DNA of 64,000 nt from Cyrtodaria siliqua (GCA_037043455.1 JAWPHD010001266.1:186001-250000); one strand, 5' to 3'; positions 23,148 to 35,031 are shown, counted from the stretch's first letter. Numbers and translations: made by a program. The notes: generated by a model from the letters alone, not told the origin.

Positions 23148-23575
23148 AACTTGCCCTCCATTCTCTTTTGCTCTGGCTTCTGCCAAGTCATTGAGTACCT
23201 TCTTTGTGGATTTCTAGGCTATTTTTTTTTTTTAGTATTTATATAAATACGAGCATCTTCGTGTTTTTTTCTTATATTGCCTATTAATGCTGCCTTGTTG
23301 GTTAGAGATTAGTTCATGGCGGGGATTTATTTATTTACACTTTCCCGTTTTATTGGGTTGACAGTAGGGTAAGTGTGAGGTTCGGTGCACCCTAGAACCT
23401 GGTTTAAACCCCAAGCGGCCTTTTTTGCCACTGACCGTTCCAAGGCGGTAGCCCTATTGTCAACCCTTTTGTGTTTGTGATGTCTTATTTGGCATTTTAT
23501 TCATCTTTAAATTTGTTCTTTGTTTCTGTGTGTGTTTGTGGTTCACTATCGTCCTTGAATATAACAATAAAACAT
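23148..23575 (+). mobile_element. Retroelement 3' fragment, RT family, plus orientation
   Basis: Matches the 3' untranslated region of the family: TCTTTTGCTCTGGCTTCTGC, GTACCTTCTTTGTGG, then CCTAGAACCTGGTTTAAACC and GTAGCCCTATTGTCAACCC. No coding part remains. Confidence 0.7.
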
Positions 23576-25340
23576 TTTTCCTAAGCATATTATGATCATT
23601 TTTGCACTCATCATGCTCTTAACCGGATTTTTAAGAAGTTATTCCAAATTGATGAACCCGTTAGGCAAAATCAGCCGATTTAACTAGCTTTTGGAAGTTT
23701 TTGATAGTTTCGCGTCATTCAATTTATAGCCTCAAAAAACCCCAACGAAGGCATATTCGACTATATCAAAATAAAGTTATAGGTACTCAAAACTAAAAAA
23801 ACAAAACAAAAAACAGCAAACTTAGAGTTATTATTAATGCCATCCATGAGATGCTTAATTGTTTTCTTTCTGATTTACACCATGGACATTCATGAGAAAC
23901 GGAGGACTGCCCCTTTAGCAAAGCGTTTAAGACCTCTGCAAGCAACACATATAATGAAACTCTTCAGTTATAATTTTAGTTGTAGTAACCATTATTCATG
24001 TCTTTATGGAACTATTCGGAAAACTTTAGTCAAATATTCATGTACAAGGGACCATTTCTATTATGAGACCACCTACTTTAAGAGACTATCATTGTACTGT
24101 TTAAATTAAAATTAAAACACATATGTTTTAAGAAACCATCTGTTTTTATTCATTCCTTTTGTGATCCCTTAAATACAGGTTTGACTGTATACGTTTTAAA
24201 TCCGAATCTCTGCATGATCATGAAAACGGATAGTAAAGTATCGGCTAGTATTAATATGCCTTTTATTTTACACTCGTAGGCTTTATTTTGGCATATACTG
24301 AGCATTCACTATCTCTGACATGACGTGGAATTTTGAAATCCTTTGCCTTTGTAGCTTAAATATAACATATCAATTTCAAATCGCTATATCATGCCTGCCA
24401 AAGGGTGATGTTTTCTGACTTTAACTACCTTATTTGAAATCCGATTTAAATAAAATTGATATTTCTATGTACCCTATGACTGTCATGAGATGCTTGCAAG
24501 ATCACGCTGCTTTGTGAACTGACGTTCTTTCATTTATATATCCTTTAATCTACTATAGCTGTATATACATCTAGGGGTGTGTAGTTAAAGCAAATGGAAG
24601 CGGTTTATCGCCTGGCTTACATTCATTGAACAATGTTATAGTCTATACGAGATAATAGCAGTTTTGAGGTATATTTTGACACGTTCATGCATCAAAACAA
24701 CACAAAGTCTGCATAAGTGCCTTCTTGGTGTTAGTTTTGAGAATATATGAACACATACGCTAATAAATATTTTTTATTTTATAGTAACACATGTCGAAGT
24801 CATTAATACTGATGCATTGCTTAAAAGTCTAATACATTGTGTGTTGAATAAAGAAAACAATTAAAGAGTTTCTTACCATAAATGTTTTTTTTGAAGTAAA
24901 AATAAATTGGTTAAAGAACCTCGCGTGGAATGTTGGGTACAGTTTAAGTAACTTAACCTATATGAAGAACCGTGTAGTACCCACTTTCGTCGTCAGCTAC
25001 AAACCAGTTTTAAACTTTTTAAACTGATTTATAACAGTATAATGTTTTCCATTTTAAAATGATCTTCAAAATGTAATATGAAATATACATAATTTTAGTC
25101 AATATGTTTTAACTTAGATCGCAAATTGTAAGTGCTTACAAAACATAAATATAACAATTCCGTAATCTTTAATACATGTATTACATGTTTATGATTATAA
25201 ATGTTAAATTTTAGTTGGATGTATACAATGTCATCATGTAGACTTCTATTAACCAGAGATAGTATTCCTATATTCTTATATACATGTAATTATATAATAC
25301 AAAAATGATCACGTATATTTGAATACGTAAAACAAAGCGT
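23576..25340. other. No gene recognised
   Basis: AT-rich, no recognisable domain, RNA gene or strong repeat. A 90-codon frame at 23837-24109 has no supporting feature. Confidence 0.45.
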
Positions 25341-25344
25341 ACGA

Positions 25345-25680
25345 AGCAAATAGTCAATGACTTGGCAAGAGACTTGGCAAGCAACAAGAGAATAAATGAC
25401 TAAGGGTACGGCAAGACACGATTAAAAGACAAACATCAAACGTTACTGTCCTTTCACGATTTATGTAGACGTCATCGCATGGTCCACAATCAAAGAGGAA
25501 AAGCATAGTAGAAAACTGTCAACCACTAAACATGCAGTGCGTTGCAAAATGATAGTGTCATAACTATTTTGAAAAAGGTTCTGACACTTTTATTAAATAT
25601 TGTAGTAGATTAATCATAACCAAGTATTTTACTAAGTTTTTAAATCAGATTGTGATAGTTATTGTCAGGTTACACATATA
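25345..25680 (-). mobile_element. Retroelement fragment, RT family, minus orientation
   Basis: AGACGTCATCGCATGGTCC followed by AACATGCAGTGCGTTG-type landmarks of the family, strongly diverged. Confidence 0.55.
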
Positions 25681-25984
25681 CATGCAGTTATATCATATTG
25701 GTTTTATTGATTTAGGTATGTTAATACTGACCTTTGTTGAAGGTTGCCTCTATCGCACTGTACACATATGTATATATCATTGATTTAGGCAAGTAAAATG
25801 TTTCTATGCTGAAAGTTGATATCTAATAATTGTGTTTTGTTTCAATGCGTGTTTTGGCCGCGGTGTTTTGTAAAAGCTACATGTCCTGTTTTACCATAAT
25901 GTTTATGTTCAGCGTTGGACTTTCTGAGTCTTATAATAAAAACAAAACAAAATGAATTCAGTTTGTCTAGAAATTAAAAAAAAA

Positions 25985-26112
25985 ACAGTTCAAGAAGGTG
26001 AACATAAGGTCAAATGGGTGAATATAAAGTCAAATGGATGAATATAAGGTCAAATGGGTGAATATAATGTCAAATGGGTGAATATAATGTCAAATGGGTG
26101 AATATAAAGAAG
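25985..26112. repeat. 20-bp minisatellite
   Basis: About six copies of CAAATGGGTGAATATAAKGT with few differences. Confidence 0.85.
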
Positions 26113-27238
26113 AGTGAATCACAAGCTAAATCAGATGAGCAATTTAAATAACCAATGAATAGGACACTAAACATCATAAATAATGGTAAGTAAAGGGTTA
26201 CCGACTTGGTTTAAACATATTTTATTTAGATATTATACATCATGCAAATATAGATAGTACAAAGTTAATAGGATTGAAAAGAAAGAAAGCAATCTTATAA
26301 AGTTCCTCTCCTTGGTATTTAACAAATGCAATTTATGTTTTGGCGGTTAATACAATTTAACACCGAAATGGCCATTTGTTTTACATAGCTTTTTTATTAT
26401 TAAAAGGAAAGAAAGAAAAAACAACTCGATACAAACAGGTCTTAGAGGAAAGAAAAGAAAAAAGGGGCAGTGGTGGGGAGGGTAGGAGTGGGGAGAGGTA
26501 GTGAATGTGTTATAGTTGACAACAAGCTGACACTCAGCTAAAATTTGAGATACCGACTTGGAAGGTTAGTAAATAATAATCACAGAAGAATACACAATTA
26601 CATATTAAAAACAAAATGGTTTATAAACGTAACTGCTTGATAACTGGTATTCAAATATAAATGCAATTTAAAACAAAATAAAACTTTCCGAGTAAACAAC
26701 GTTGACAAATAATCTGATATCAATAGATCAATGCGATATACGATAAATGAAAACAATAAACAATAAATACTTGTATCACACACACATAACATCCTGTTGT
26801 ACTATCATACTAAACACTAAACATGATTAAACAAATTTGTAGGCACGGATTAACAGTTCGAAATTCAAGCCTAGATCGGCAACACTATCACGCCCACTAC
26901 TTAAATACTGTGAAATTTGTGACCAGGCGAACAAAGTAAAGAATTATTCAATAAACATGACATTGGTTACGAGTTAACTCACAGAGTTACGGTTAAGGTA
27001 AAGTCAGCAATGGTTCTTTGACGTTATTATGTGGATCCTGGGATTTCAATTAGACGTCAGATATACAAAAAAACATAATGATACATATATCATCTATTTT
27101 CCAATTACAAAACACACAACACACCCTGTACTATGATGGATGTAGTACTTACGAACGATCTGTATGGGAAATTAACGTATCCCGTATCAGGATAGACTTA
27201 GGTGTGGTGATTCTTTTAGAACAAACGTAAATGCTGAA
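26113..27238. other. No gene recognised
   Basis: AT-rich, with a G-rich stretch near 26462-26510. In minus-strand sense it lies downstream of the terminal tail exon at 27446-27556 and may contain the 3' untranslated region and polyadenylation site. I could not fix the site. Confidence 0.45.
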
Positions 27239-27445
27239 CTAACTGTTGTAAAATATCGAACCATGCATCTTGATGTATCTAGATGTGGTGAATATGCATA
27301 CTGCCTTTTTGGATCGACCTGTTGACCTGTTGAAATATAAGACCTCTTGTATCTTGATGATGCATCTAGACGTGGTGAATATGCATGCTGCCCTGTTGAA
27401 ATATAAGACCTCTTGTATCTTGGCATTTCTAGACGTGTTGAATAT
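27239..27445 (-). repeat. Tandem repeat continuing the tail exon in frame beyond its stop
   Basis: After the TGA at 27446-27448 the same minus-strand frame stays open for about 68 more codons to a TAG at 27239-27241. It contains two more copies of the tail motif as IQEVLYFNR, each followed by a stretch around CIFTTSR. The motif in the tail exon itself is NQEVLYLNR. At the position of the TGA the other two copies read TGC (Cys), so the stop looks like a point change in an older, longer tail. As drawn it is 3' untranslated sequence. Confidence 0.6.
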
Positions 27446-27556
27446 TCATACTGATGTTTGAAACGACCTGTTTAAATACAACACTTCCTGATTTAGCTCT
27501 GCTCCAGATGTATTCGGCAGATACATTTTCCGTGGCGTTTGTCTGTAGGTTATTCT
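27446..27556 (-). CDS. Terminal exon, cytoplasmic tail (first 3' module)
   Basis: The acceptor TATTTCTTTCAG ends at 27557 and the exon runs 36 codons to TGA at 27446-27448. It is read in phase 0, matching the phase-0 donor of the transmembrane exon at 30430-30569. The peptide begins RITYRQTPRKMYL, includes GAELNQEVLYLNR and ends FQTSV. Three tyrosines are present. YLN fits the pY-x-N pattern bound by Grb2-type SH2 domains, so a signalling role is possible, but this is inference. The frame remains open past the stop with repeated copies of the Tyr motif. Confidence 0.7.
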   Translation of the reverse strand, partial: RITYRQTPRKMYLPNTSGAELNQEVLYLNRSFQTSV

Positions 27557-27675
27557 CTGAAAGAAATATAAATACATTTTTAAACTTAGAAATAATAACT
27601 GAACTCTATGCATACATGATACATATTCTAGTCAAATCAGTGCAACATTAAACACAGTATGCATACACTGCAGTA

Positions 27676-27965
27676 CCGCGGTGTGGCTAAGTGATAGAGC
27701 CTCCGCCTCGAATGCAGGAGGTCGAGGATTCAACGACCGGCTAGATCATAGTAGCTATAGAGAATAGTTCTAGGACTGGTCAGCCCGGTGACACAGTATA
27801 CTATGACTGGGTGGTGGGGTATCATGTCATGTCAGGTGTCAACGGCGTGGAATTCCAGTGTGGTGGCACTGTAAAATTGACCGTTAAGCTCACTGCTACC
27901 ATTAAACATACGCCGTGAAATGACTAACCTATTGTTAAAACGACGATAAACGTCATTCAAACATA
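27676..27965 (+). mobile_element. tRNA-derived SINE of mollusc type
   Basis: A tRNA-like head with A-box-like GTGGCTAAGTGATAGAGC and B-box-like GAGGATTCAACGACC is followed by a body containing GGGTGGTGGGGTATCATGTC, TGGTGGCACTGTAAAATTGA and GCTCACTGCTACC, ending in a GACGATAAACGTC-type tail. I associate this body with SINEs abundant in mollusc genomes. It lies in the intron between the transmembrane and tail exons. Confidence 0.8.
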
Positions 27966-28494
27966 CTGTCATTTAAAAGACTTCAGTCAATTAAATCTGG
28001 TCATAATTAATAGATATCAATATACTTTCATCTTTAGTTTAAGAGATATAATCTTACCATGCTTTTTCGAAAATGGAAGCAGTATTTTATAAAGATCGCT
28101 ACGTTTCAGAACCAAATCTAGATTTTATTTGACCATCTTCATGGGTATGTTTACAGACATTGCCACTGAAATAAAGTTTGAGTGATCACTTATCGTACTT
28201 GATATATAATTATCTCACTTAGTCTTACTAAACATAACTTCAACTTGAATCATTTTGACATTCAAGATTATGTATTTCAAAATGGTTAGTACACCATGAA
28301 CACATGCTTGAAACCAAATATAGTTCAATGATTGAAACAACAGTCAAAGTTAACGAAAACATCGAGCCATTGGTTGGAAAATATACATGAGTGACGCTTT
28401 TAGATGCATGAAACAAATACCGTTGGAGGCAAACCCTTTCTTTTCTACTATGGTAAACACTATTTATCCTTATGAATTCAACTGAACATAGTTA

Positions 28495-29055
28495 ATATTT
28501 CCGATATTGCAGCTTCTTTTCTCGATTTACATCTCTCATTTGAAAAAGGAGGAATAATTAGCAAAACATGTGACAAGAGAGCATTGAATTTTGATGTTGT
28601 TAATTATCCCCACTTAGATGGGGATGTTTCCCAAGCAACTTCTAATGGGGTCTATGTTTCTCAACTTACTCGTTTGTCTAGAGCTTGTGGTCGAGTTGAG
28701 GACCTCAATATTGAAATATTTGTATAAATAAAACGTTACGCGATCAGGACTATCGCTACCTTTACCATAAACTTCGAAAACAGTTTTATAATCGTAACCC
28801 TGATCTACTTCTCAAATATTTTTTTTTTTTAACATTTTTGCGACACGGACTATAGCAGCCTGACTTCTGTGGTGACGTCCATGTCATTCTTGGTCATAAT
28901 CGCTTTCATACAATCTTTATTAAACTTGTTAAATAGTTTATCAAAAAAGGTTACGACACTATCACTTTGCAACGCACTGCGTGTTTAGTGGTTGACCCAT
29001 TTACATTCGCTATTATAGTTTCGTCTTTGACTATACGATTATTGGACAGAGGCGT
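28495..29055 (+). pseudogene. RT-family coding fragment, plus orientation
   Basis: The frame encodes ASFLDLHLSFEKGG, then LNFDVVNYPHLDGDVSQATS, GVYVSQLTRLSRACGRVEDL and, after a frameshift, YRYLYHKLRKQF and later KKGYDTITLQRTACLVVDP. This is the part from just after the RT active site to the C-terminus of the family. The upstream part with the catalytic motif is missing. Several shifts and stops are present. Confidence 0.75.
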
Positions 29056-29094
29056 GTTTTCGGTTTAATGTGTTTTGTAAAAAGAGATATAAAA

Positions 29095-29945
29095 GGATTG
29101 GACAGGGAAAGTAGCATTCAAGGAGGACAGTCAACCACAAAACACAGAAACAAACACACAAACAGACAAACAAGAAGGCAAAAGTAATACTAGATACAAA
29201 CGACATCGCACACACAAAAGGGTTGACAATAGGGCTACTGCCTTGGAAAGGTCAGTGACAAAGTAGGCCACTGGGGGTTTTAACCGGATCTAGGGTGCAC
29301 CAAACCTCACATTTTCCCTACTGTCATCCCATTAAAACAGGACAGTGTAAATAAAGAAATCCCCGCCATGATCTAATATCTAACCAACAAGGCAGCATCA
29401 ATAGGCAATATAAGTAAAAGGTGTAAATATAATACAAAAAAAACAATAGCCTAGAAAGCCACAATGAAGGTAATCAATGACTAGGCAGAAACCAGAGCAA
29501 CAAGAGAATAAACCATTAAGGGCACGACAAGAAAGATCATAGACAAACATCGAACGCCACCGTCCCAATGGGCTTTAGGTAGGCGTCATCATAGGGACCA
29601 CAGCCTGTCCGGTCATTGTACAATTAAAGAGGAAAGCATAGTGACGAACTGTAAAAGGGTCCACCACCAAGCATGCAGTACGTTGCACAATGTAGGGTCA
29701 TAACCTCATTTGATAAACCTTTTAACAAGTTTAACAAAGATAGTATGAACGTGATCATGACCAAGAATCTTACGAAGTTTATAAATCACATCACCATAGA
29801 AGTCAGGTTGTGATAGTCCTTGTCGCAGAAGAGTCCTTAAATTACTTTAATATTTGGAAAGAAGATCAGGGTAACGATAATAAAATCTTGCAAAGGTTTT
29901 ACGAAGTTTATGGTAACGGTAACCCTGATTGAAAAAGATATATAT
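29095..29945 (-). mobile_element. Retroelement 3' fragment, RT family, minus orientation
   Basis: Colinear with 6290-7295, including the GGGTTGACAATAGGGCTACT and TGTCGCAGAAGAGTCCTTAA landmarks. It lies back to back with the plus-strand copy at 28495-29055. Confidence 0.7.
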
Positions 29946-29979
29946 TTATTGTTGGACTTTTATATCTAATTTTAAAGCT

Positions 29980-30373
29980 AGAATTGAATTTGGTTTAACG
30001 GTGCACCAACACAATAAAGGTTATATACCGCCAAAAAGGCATTAACATCATCTTCCAATTACATCGAGAACAAATATGGAGAGTATGCATGTCACCATTG
30101 ATCCTGCAGAACTGCAGAGTTCCTGCAAATTCTATAGTAGACACTCCATTTCATGTTTACACAGGCAGGGTCATGATGAAGACCTTTAACGAGAATGACA
30201 TAAAGTGGCAACATGAAGTGAATGGGAAGTGGAGGTGGCTGGACCTACCTTTCTTGCAAATTTCGTTCGAATTGTTTTCAGTTGCGCACACAACTATGCA
30301 ACTAGTCCGTCTGGCTGACAGGATGTGAATGAAACAGTTCAAAGATATGTACGTTAGTGCTATCCATAATATC

Positions 30374-30417
<44 letters not shown>

Positions 30418-30429
30418 GTAACTACTTAC
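29980..30429. repeat. Dispersed repeat and CT/TCTG microsatellite
   Basis: 29985-30030 resembles the dispersed repeat at 10690 (TTTAACGGTGCACCAACACA). At 30371-30417 a TCTG run passes into a TC run. On the minus strand this purine-rich run begins about 12 nt after the donor of the transmembrane exon. Confidence 0.6.
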
Positions 30430-30569
30430 ATCTTCAGCATTTAAAGCATTTAACGCTGTAAGCTGCTCATACTTCGTAAATATGTAGAGAAATGGGAACG
30501 CCGCTAGGAACAAAAATACAGAAACTGATACAGATATCACGGTGATAAACACAGGGTTCACACCTGGAT
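30430..30569 (-). CDS. Transmembrane exon (first 3' module)
   Basis: The acceptor TTCCTTTTTCAG ends at 30570 and the donor GTAAGTAG begins at 30429. The exon is 140 nt: phase 1 in, phase 0 out. The predicted peptide begins DPGVNPVFITVISVSV and continues through a hydrophobic helix of about 25 residues (FITVISVSVSVFLFLAAFP), then FLYIFTKYEQLTALNALNAED on the cytoplasmic side. It is preceded by a CCP exon (32778-32954) and followed by the Tyr-containing tail exon (27446-27556). With the mucin-like exon this makes the protein a type I membrane protein. Confidence 0.82.
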
Positions 30570-30599
30570 CTGAAAAAGGAACACACAACATAATGGGTT

Positions 30600-31073
30600 A
30601 TGCATCAACACGTATTTCAGTTTTTAATGTTACTATCTGTTTTAAAATTAAACGTTTTTCTGAGTTTATATCGCATCGATATTAAATAGTTATTGATATG
30701 ATACGCATTGCAACTGTGCAGTTTAAGTACAATATGTCAGTCGTTCATTTTTGTCTCATGTAATTCGTTCCCATATATGTCATCCATAATGTGTCCACAT
30801 GCATTGAAGTCGTTTATTTGTCCCCAGGTATGTCAGTCGTTCGTTTGTCGCCAAACTTAGTTGTCGAATAACGAATAAGGAACAATTCCCTATTCTTTAT
30901 TCAAAATAAAGGCTACTATATATGTTAAGGCATATCGTGGCCAGATATACAAAACACATGTAACAGCGAAAAACACCCAATGCGAATATAAGACACATAA
31001 CTTATCTAGCCCCAATTGCATTTCCAATTTCATTTTCAGAATTACAAAAGGAGTATGAAAATAACTATTATTT
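30600..31073. repeat. Diverged minisatellite and AT-rich intron
   Basis: At about 30737-30860 loosely repeated units of CAGTCGTTCATTTGTCYCCA occur; the same unit returns at 31978-32245. The rest is AT-rich intron. Confidence 0.55.
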
Positions 31074-31705
31074 AGATCATCTGGTGATCGAAAAAGCGAT
31101 TTGCAATGAACTTCCTAACATAGAACAGGGATAAGCTCCGAATAACGAATAAGGAACGAGGAACCAGTCCCTTGTTCCGTATTCGAAGTCGAATAAGGAA
31201 CTGGAGTATACATTGCAGATGTTTGCTTCATTTCGTACATCAGATGGTTTAGTGGTCAAAAAAGATTGAAAACACATTGTTTCAAGCTAATCTGCCCAGA
31301 AATGGATGAATTGTAACGGGACGTGTTTTGTTAGAACTAATTTAAGCTACAATTAAAGAATTAGCGTAATACGATAACAAATTAAGTTGTTTCATTACTT
31401 AAGCCGTAATGACTCGCAAACAGTGAAGTCCACTTGCCGAGAAAACTAAAAAAATCTTTATTTACATCATCTGGCGAGCGAAAAAACTGATTTAAAACGA
31501 CCATATTTACATAGAACTGAGATAAGCTCCGAATAACGAATGAGTTCCTTTTTCCGTATTCGACGGCGAATAAGGAACGGGAGTATGTGTTGCAGATGTT
31601 TGCTTCATTTCGTACACCAGATGGTTTAGTGGCCAAAAAACATTGAAAATACATTGTTTCAAGGTGATTTGCCGAAAAAAGGACTTTAAGGAACGTGTTT
31701 TCTCC
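31074..31705. repeat. Tandem duplication, period about 365 bp
   Basis: 31074-31340 and 31439-31705 are diverged copies sharing GATAAGCTCCGAATAACGAA, GCAGATGTTTGCTTCATTTC and AGATGGTTTAGTGG. Each contains an inverted TTCGAATAAGGAAC-like core. Non-coding, intronic. Confidence 0.75.
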
Positions 31706-31977
31706 GAACACATTTATGCTCCAAATGAAATATTCGTGTAATACGATAAAAAAAGTAATTTTCGTCATTACTTATACCGCAATGCTTTTCTACCAAGAAA
31801 CTTCGAGAAACCATTTTTTTAGGATGACCGGACCAAAACAATCTCAACTTTAAAGGGACATGTAGCCACAGAACTCATGTGAAAAGTCGAATAACAAGAA
31901 CAGGAATATCATGAACACATTTTCTTTATTATCTCGCTAACTGTGAAGTCCACTTGCCAAGAAAAATCAAAAATTAC

Positions 31978-32245
31978 CCATGCCAGTCGTTCATTTGTTC
32001 CCATGTATTCCATTAATTTATTTGTCCCATGCATATCAGTCATTTATGTGTCCCCATCAACCCATCAATATCGGTCCTTTATTTGTCGTTAATTTATTTC
32101 AATTGTTAGTCGTTCATGTTTGTTCCCATATATGCCAGTCATTAATTTGTCCACACGTATGTCAGTCTTCCATTTCCCCATGATGCCATAGTTCATGTCT
32201 GTCCTCATGTATAGCTGTTGTTCATTTGTCCCCATGTTTATACTA
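31978..32245. repeat. Diverged minisatellite, about 26-28 bp
   Basis: Units resembling CAGTCGTTCATTTGTCCCCA with variation, around ten copies, related to the shorter block at 30737-30860. Confidence 0.65.
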
Positions 32246-32777
32246 CATATGTCTCAATCGTATTGACAGTCACATATATACATACACTCAAATCTTTACT
32301 ATACACTTCAAATATTTGCACATTTCTTCAAATCTTTTCAGATATATATAGCTCTATTTTAACGATTAACACCTCTCTGTAATTCATTTGTCTGTATTAC
32401 TAAATCATTTTAAGAGAGGTCTTATTGAATTGCATTTATCTATAAATAAAATATTGCTCGCATCAAATAAGTATTGCTAACAGCATCTCAACTGCAGCTG
32501 CTCCCGTCAAATCACTTAAAGAGAGGTAAAAATGATAGGATTAACATCTCTGATTAAATGTGTTGAAGAAAACTGCAATTCTAAATTATTGCACGTATCC
32601 ATAAATGAGAGGTCTAAATAATTTCTCATCAAATCGTTTCTCATGTCTTAATATATCTTTAAAGAGAGTCCATATTCTTAAACACAAATTGTCCTACAAC
32701 TATTATAGTTAAAAGTACTTCCAGAAGATCTGTGTTATGCAATTCAATCTGTATACATGCATATTGAGAAAGCCTAC
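32246..32777. other. Intron with weak repeats
   Basis: AT-rich. AGAGAGGT or its complement recurs several times between 32370 and 32670, suggesting an old tandem repeat of about 110-130 bp. Nothing coding. Confidence 0.45.
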
Positions 32778-32954
32778 CTTGAATAACACACGTGGGAGAC
32801 GTTCCACTCCAAGTGCCATTCTGCATGCATGTGCGTGACGAGACACCTTTCAGATTAAACCCATTATTACAAGTGTATGAGACAGACGCACCAAACTTCG
32901 TTCCTGCACTGTCGTCAATATTACCATTGTCTGGTGCGGTTAGCGTCCCACAAT
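32778..32954 (-). CDS. CCP (sushi) domain exon, membrane-proximal
   Basis: A 177-nt exon, phase 1-1, acceptor ATTATTAAAG and donor GTAGGC. It encodes DCGTLTAPDNGNIDD, VSYTCNNGF, SRTCMQNGTWSG and TSPTCVIQ: all four Cys and the Trp of a CCP module. Its sequence is the classical CCP type (NGTWSG..PTC) and clearly different from the array modules, so it was not formed by the recent amplification. It lies between the Thr-rich exon and the transmembrane exon. Confidence 0.9.
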
Positions 32955-33239
32955 CTTTAATAATATATTACATGTATTATATCAATCAACACTGTTGAAA
33001 CAAATTGTTTATTCTTAAATGTATAATGATCGAAAGGGCGAACTCCACGTTTTTAGCAAACTTATATGCCCATTGTTTGGGGTGCTTGTTTCAGCCAAAA
33101 GTACAGACACAGTTCAGATAATACCTATGAAGTTATATATCCACGAAAAAAGGCAATTTAAAGGCAAATAAAAATACCGTACTTTTTGAAAACGATTGAA
33201 TATGAAAAATGTACATGCGAATTCCATGGAGACGTGATT

Positions 33240-33455
33240 TACAAACTACGTAAGATCCTTGGTCATGATCACTGTTATACATTTTTTTCTTAAACTTGTT
33301 AAGAGGTTTATCTATATAAGTTATGACCCTATCCTTTTGCAACGCACTGCATGTTTAGAGGTTGACGCATTTGCAGTTCGCCACTTTGCTTTACTCTTTG
33401 ATTTTGCGGTGCCTATGATGATGGCTTCCTAAATTATGAAAAGGAAGATAACATT
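33240..33455 (+). mobile_element. Retroelement fragment, RT family, plus orientation
   Basis: Carries ACGTAAGATCCTTGGTCATG and TTGCAACGCACTGCATGTTT, landmarks of the C-terminal coding region. It is interrupted at its right end by the 36-bp minisatellite, and more of the family resumes after it. Confidence 0.65.
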
Positions 33456-33469
33456 TGAAGTTTGATACC

Positions 33470-34065
33470 AGTCTTGTCTTCTGATGTAGTCTGATGTTTG
33501 TTATCAATCTTGTCTCCTGGTGTCTTCTGATGTTTGTTACCAATCTTGTCTCCTGTTGTCTTCTTATGTGTGTTACCAATCTTGTCTCCTGTTGTCTTCT
33601 TATGTGTGTTACCAATCTTGTTTTCTGATGTCTTCTGATGTTTGTTACCAATCTTGTCTCCTGATATCTTCTGATATTTGTTATCAATCTTGTCTCCTGA
33701 TATCTTCTGATATTTGTTACCAATCTTGTCTCTTGATGTCTTCTGATGTTTGTTACCAATCTTGTCTCCTGATGTCGTCTGATGTGTGTTACCAATCTTG
33801 TCTCCTGATGTCTTCTGATGTTTGTTACCAATCTTGTCTCCTAGTGTCTTCTGACGTTTGTTACCAATCTTGTCTCCTGATGTCTTCTGATGTTTGTAAC
33901 CAATCTTGTCTCTTGATGTCTTCTGAGGTTTGTTACCAATCTTGTCTCCTGATGTCTTCTGATGTTTGTTACCAATCTTGTCTTCTGATGTCTTCTGATG
34001 TTTGTTACCGATCTTGTCTCCTGATGTCTTCTGATGTTTGTTACCAATCTTGTCTCCTGATGACA
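33470..34065. repeat. 36-bp minisatellite
   Basis: About 16 tandem copies of a 36-bp unit built on CTGATGTCTTCTGATG followed by TTTGTTACCAATCTTGTCTC. Since 36 is a multiple of three and the unit lacks stops in several frames, long frames appear on both strands (12-residue repeats). It sits in an intron between retroelement pieces, so I treat it as non-coding. Confidence 0.85.
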
Positions 34066-34640
34066 GGGTAAGAGTGAGGTTTGGTGCAACCTTGGACTCC
34101 CCGGTGGTCCCTCTTGCCACTGACCGTTCCAATGTGGTACCGCTGTTGTCAACCGTTATATGTTTGTGATGTGCTTTTTTTACTGAATGTTTGTTTGTAA
34201 TCACCTTTGCGTTGTAATACTTGTTGGAGTGACTGTATTCTGTGAATGCTACTCTTCCTGTTGGACCTTTTCTTTGTCGTGTACTTCATGGTTTATTCTC
34301 TTGTTGCTGTGGCTCACTGAGTACTTGATTTGTGACTTTCTAGGCTTAAGTTTTATTTTCATACATAAATGATCATCTTTTCATTATACTAATATTGCTT
34401 AGTTTGTGAGAGGATATAGCTTGGTGGTGACTTCTCTGTTTACACTTTCCCATTTTATTGGGACGACAATAGGGAAAGAGTGAGGTTTGGTGCAGCTTTA
34501 AACCTGTTTTAAACACCAAGATATTTTTTGCCACTGACCATTTCAAGACGGTATCCCTGTTGTCAACCATTTTATGTTTGTGATGTCACATAACTTGTCT
34601 TGTATTTATCGTTATACGTTTTGATTGTTTCGATGCGTGT
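34066..34640 (+). mobile_element. Retroelement 3' fragments, RT family, plus orientation
   Basis: Two partial 3' regions in tandem, each with GTGAGGTTTGGTGCA and a CACTGACC..TTCAA box followed by GTTGTCAACC. The first adjoins the minisatellite. Confidence 0.6.
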
Positions 34641-34734
34641 TTTTGGTTGACTTCTACATTTTCTATTCGACTTTTATATCTACTTTTGTTACCGGGTACA
34701 GGTAAATGGTGAATAATCGATTCCTAACCGTATG

Positions 34735-34820
34735 TCCTTGATAACAAAGTTGGTAGAGCACTGGTACGGTAAACAGAGACCATGGGCTCGAGCAACTTTG
34801 AGGCACGATTTTTTCACCAC
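34735..34820 (+). pseudogene. Decayed tRNA-like sequence
   Basis: AAGTTGGTAGAGCACTGGTA and GGGCTCGAGC correspond to D-arm and T-arm parts and resemble the tRNA-like sequence at 2065-2136. Stems no longer pair well. Confidence 0.45.
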
Positions 34821-35031
34821 CTATTATATTTGGGGGCTCGTTCGGGACATTGAATTATACCTTAGCACAATACAGATCCAAACAAATACAAAGCGTTTAC
34901 ACATCCTTTAATAAATACTAATACTAAACTAAAATTGTTCAACTTACAAATAAATTATAATTTAAAATGATTGATATCATCAATTAAGACATTCAGAAAA
35001 GGGTTTATATTTATACCGGAATTTTAATTAC

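Noticed and set aside
27187..27426. 79-codon frame with RYKRSYISTGQ repeats
   Set aside because: It is the tail-exon tandem repeat read in another frame; the frame that continues from the spliced tail is the informative one.
27446..27448. Selenocysteine at TGA (Cys in the sister repeats)
   Set aside because: The TGA/TGC contrast is suggestive, but the motif is not a known selenoprotein and I see no SECIS-like structure. A nonsense change is simpler.
33470..34065. CRISPR-like array
   Set aside because: Repeats are directly adjacent with no unique spacers, and the genome is eukaryotic.
33391..34204. Long frames on both strands over the 36-bp repeat
   Set aside because: Period divisible by three without stops; located within an intron and retroelement; no domain.
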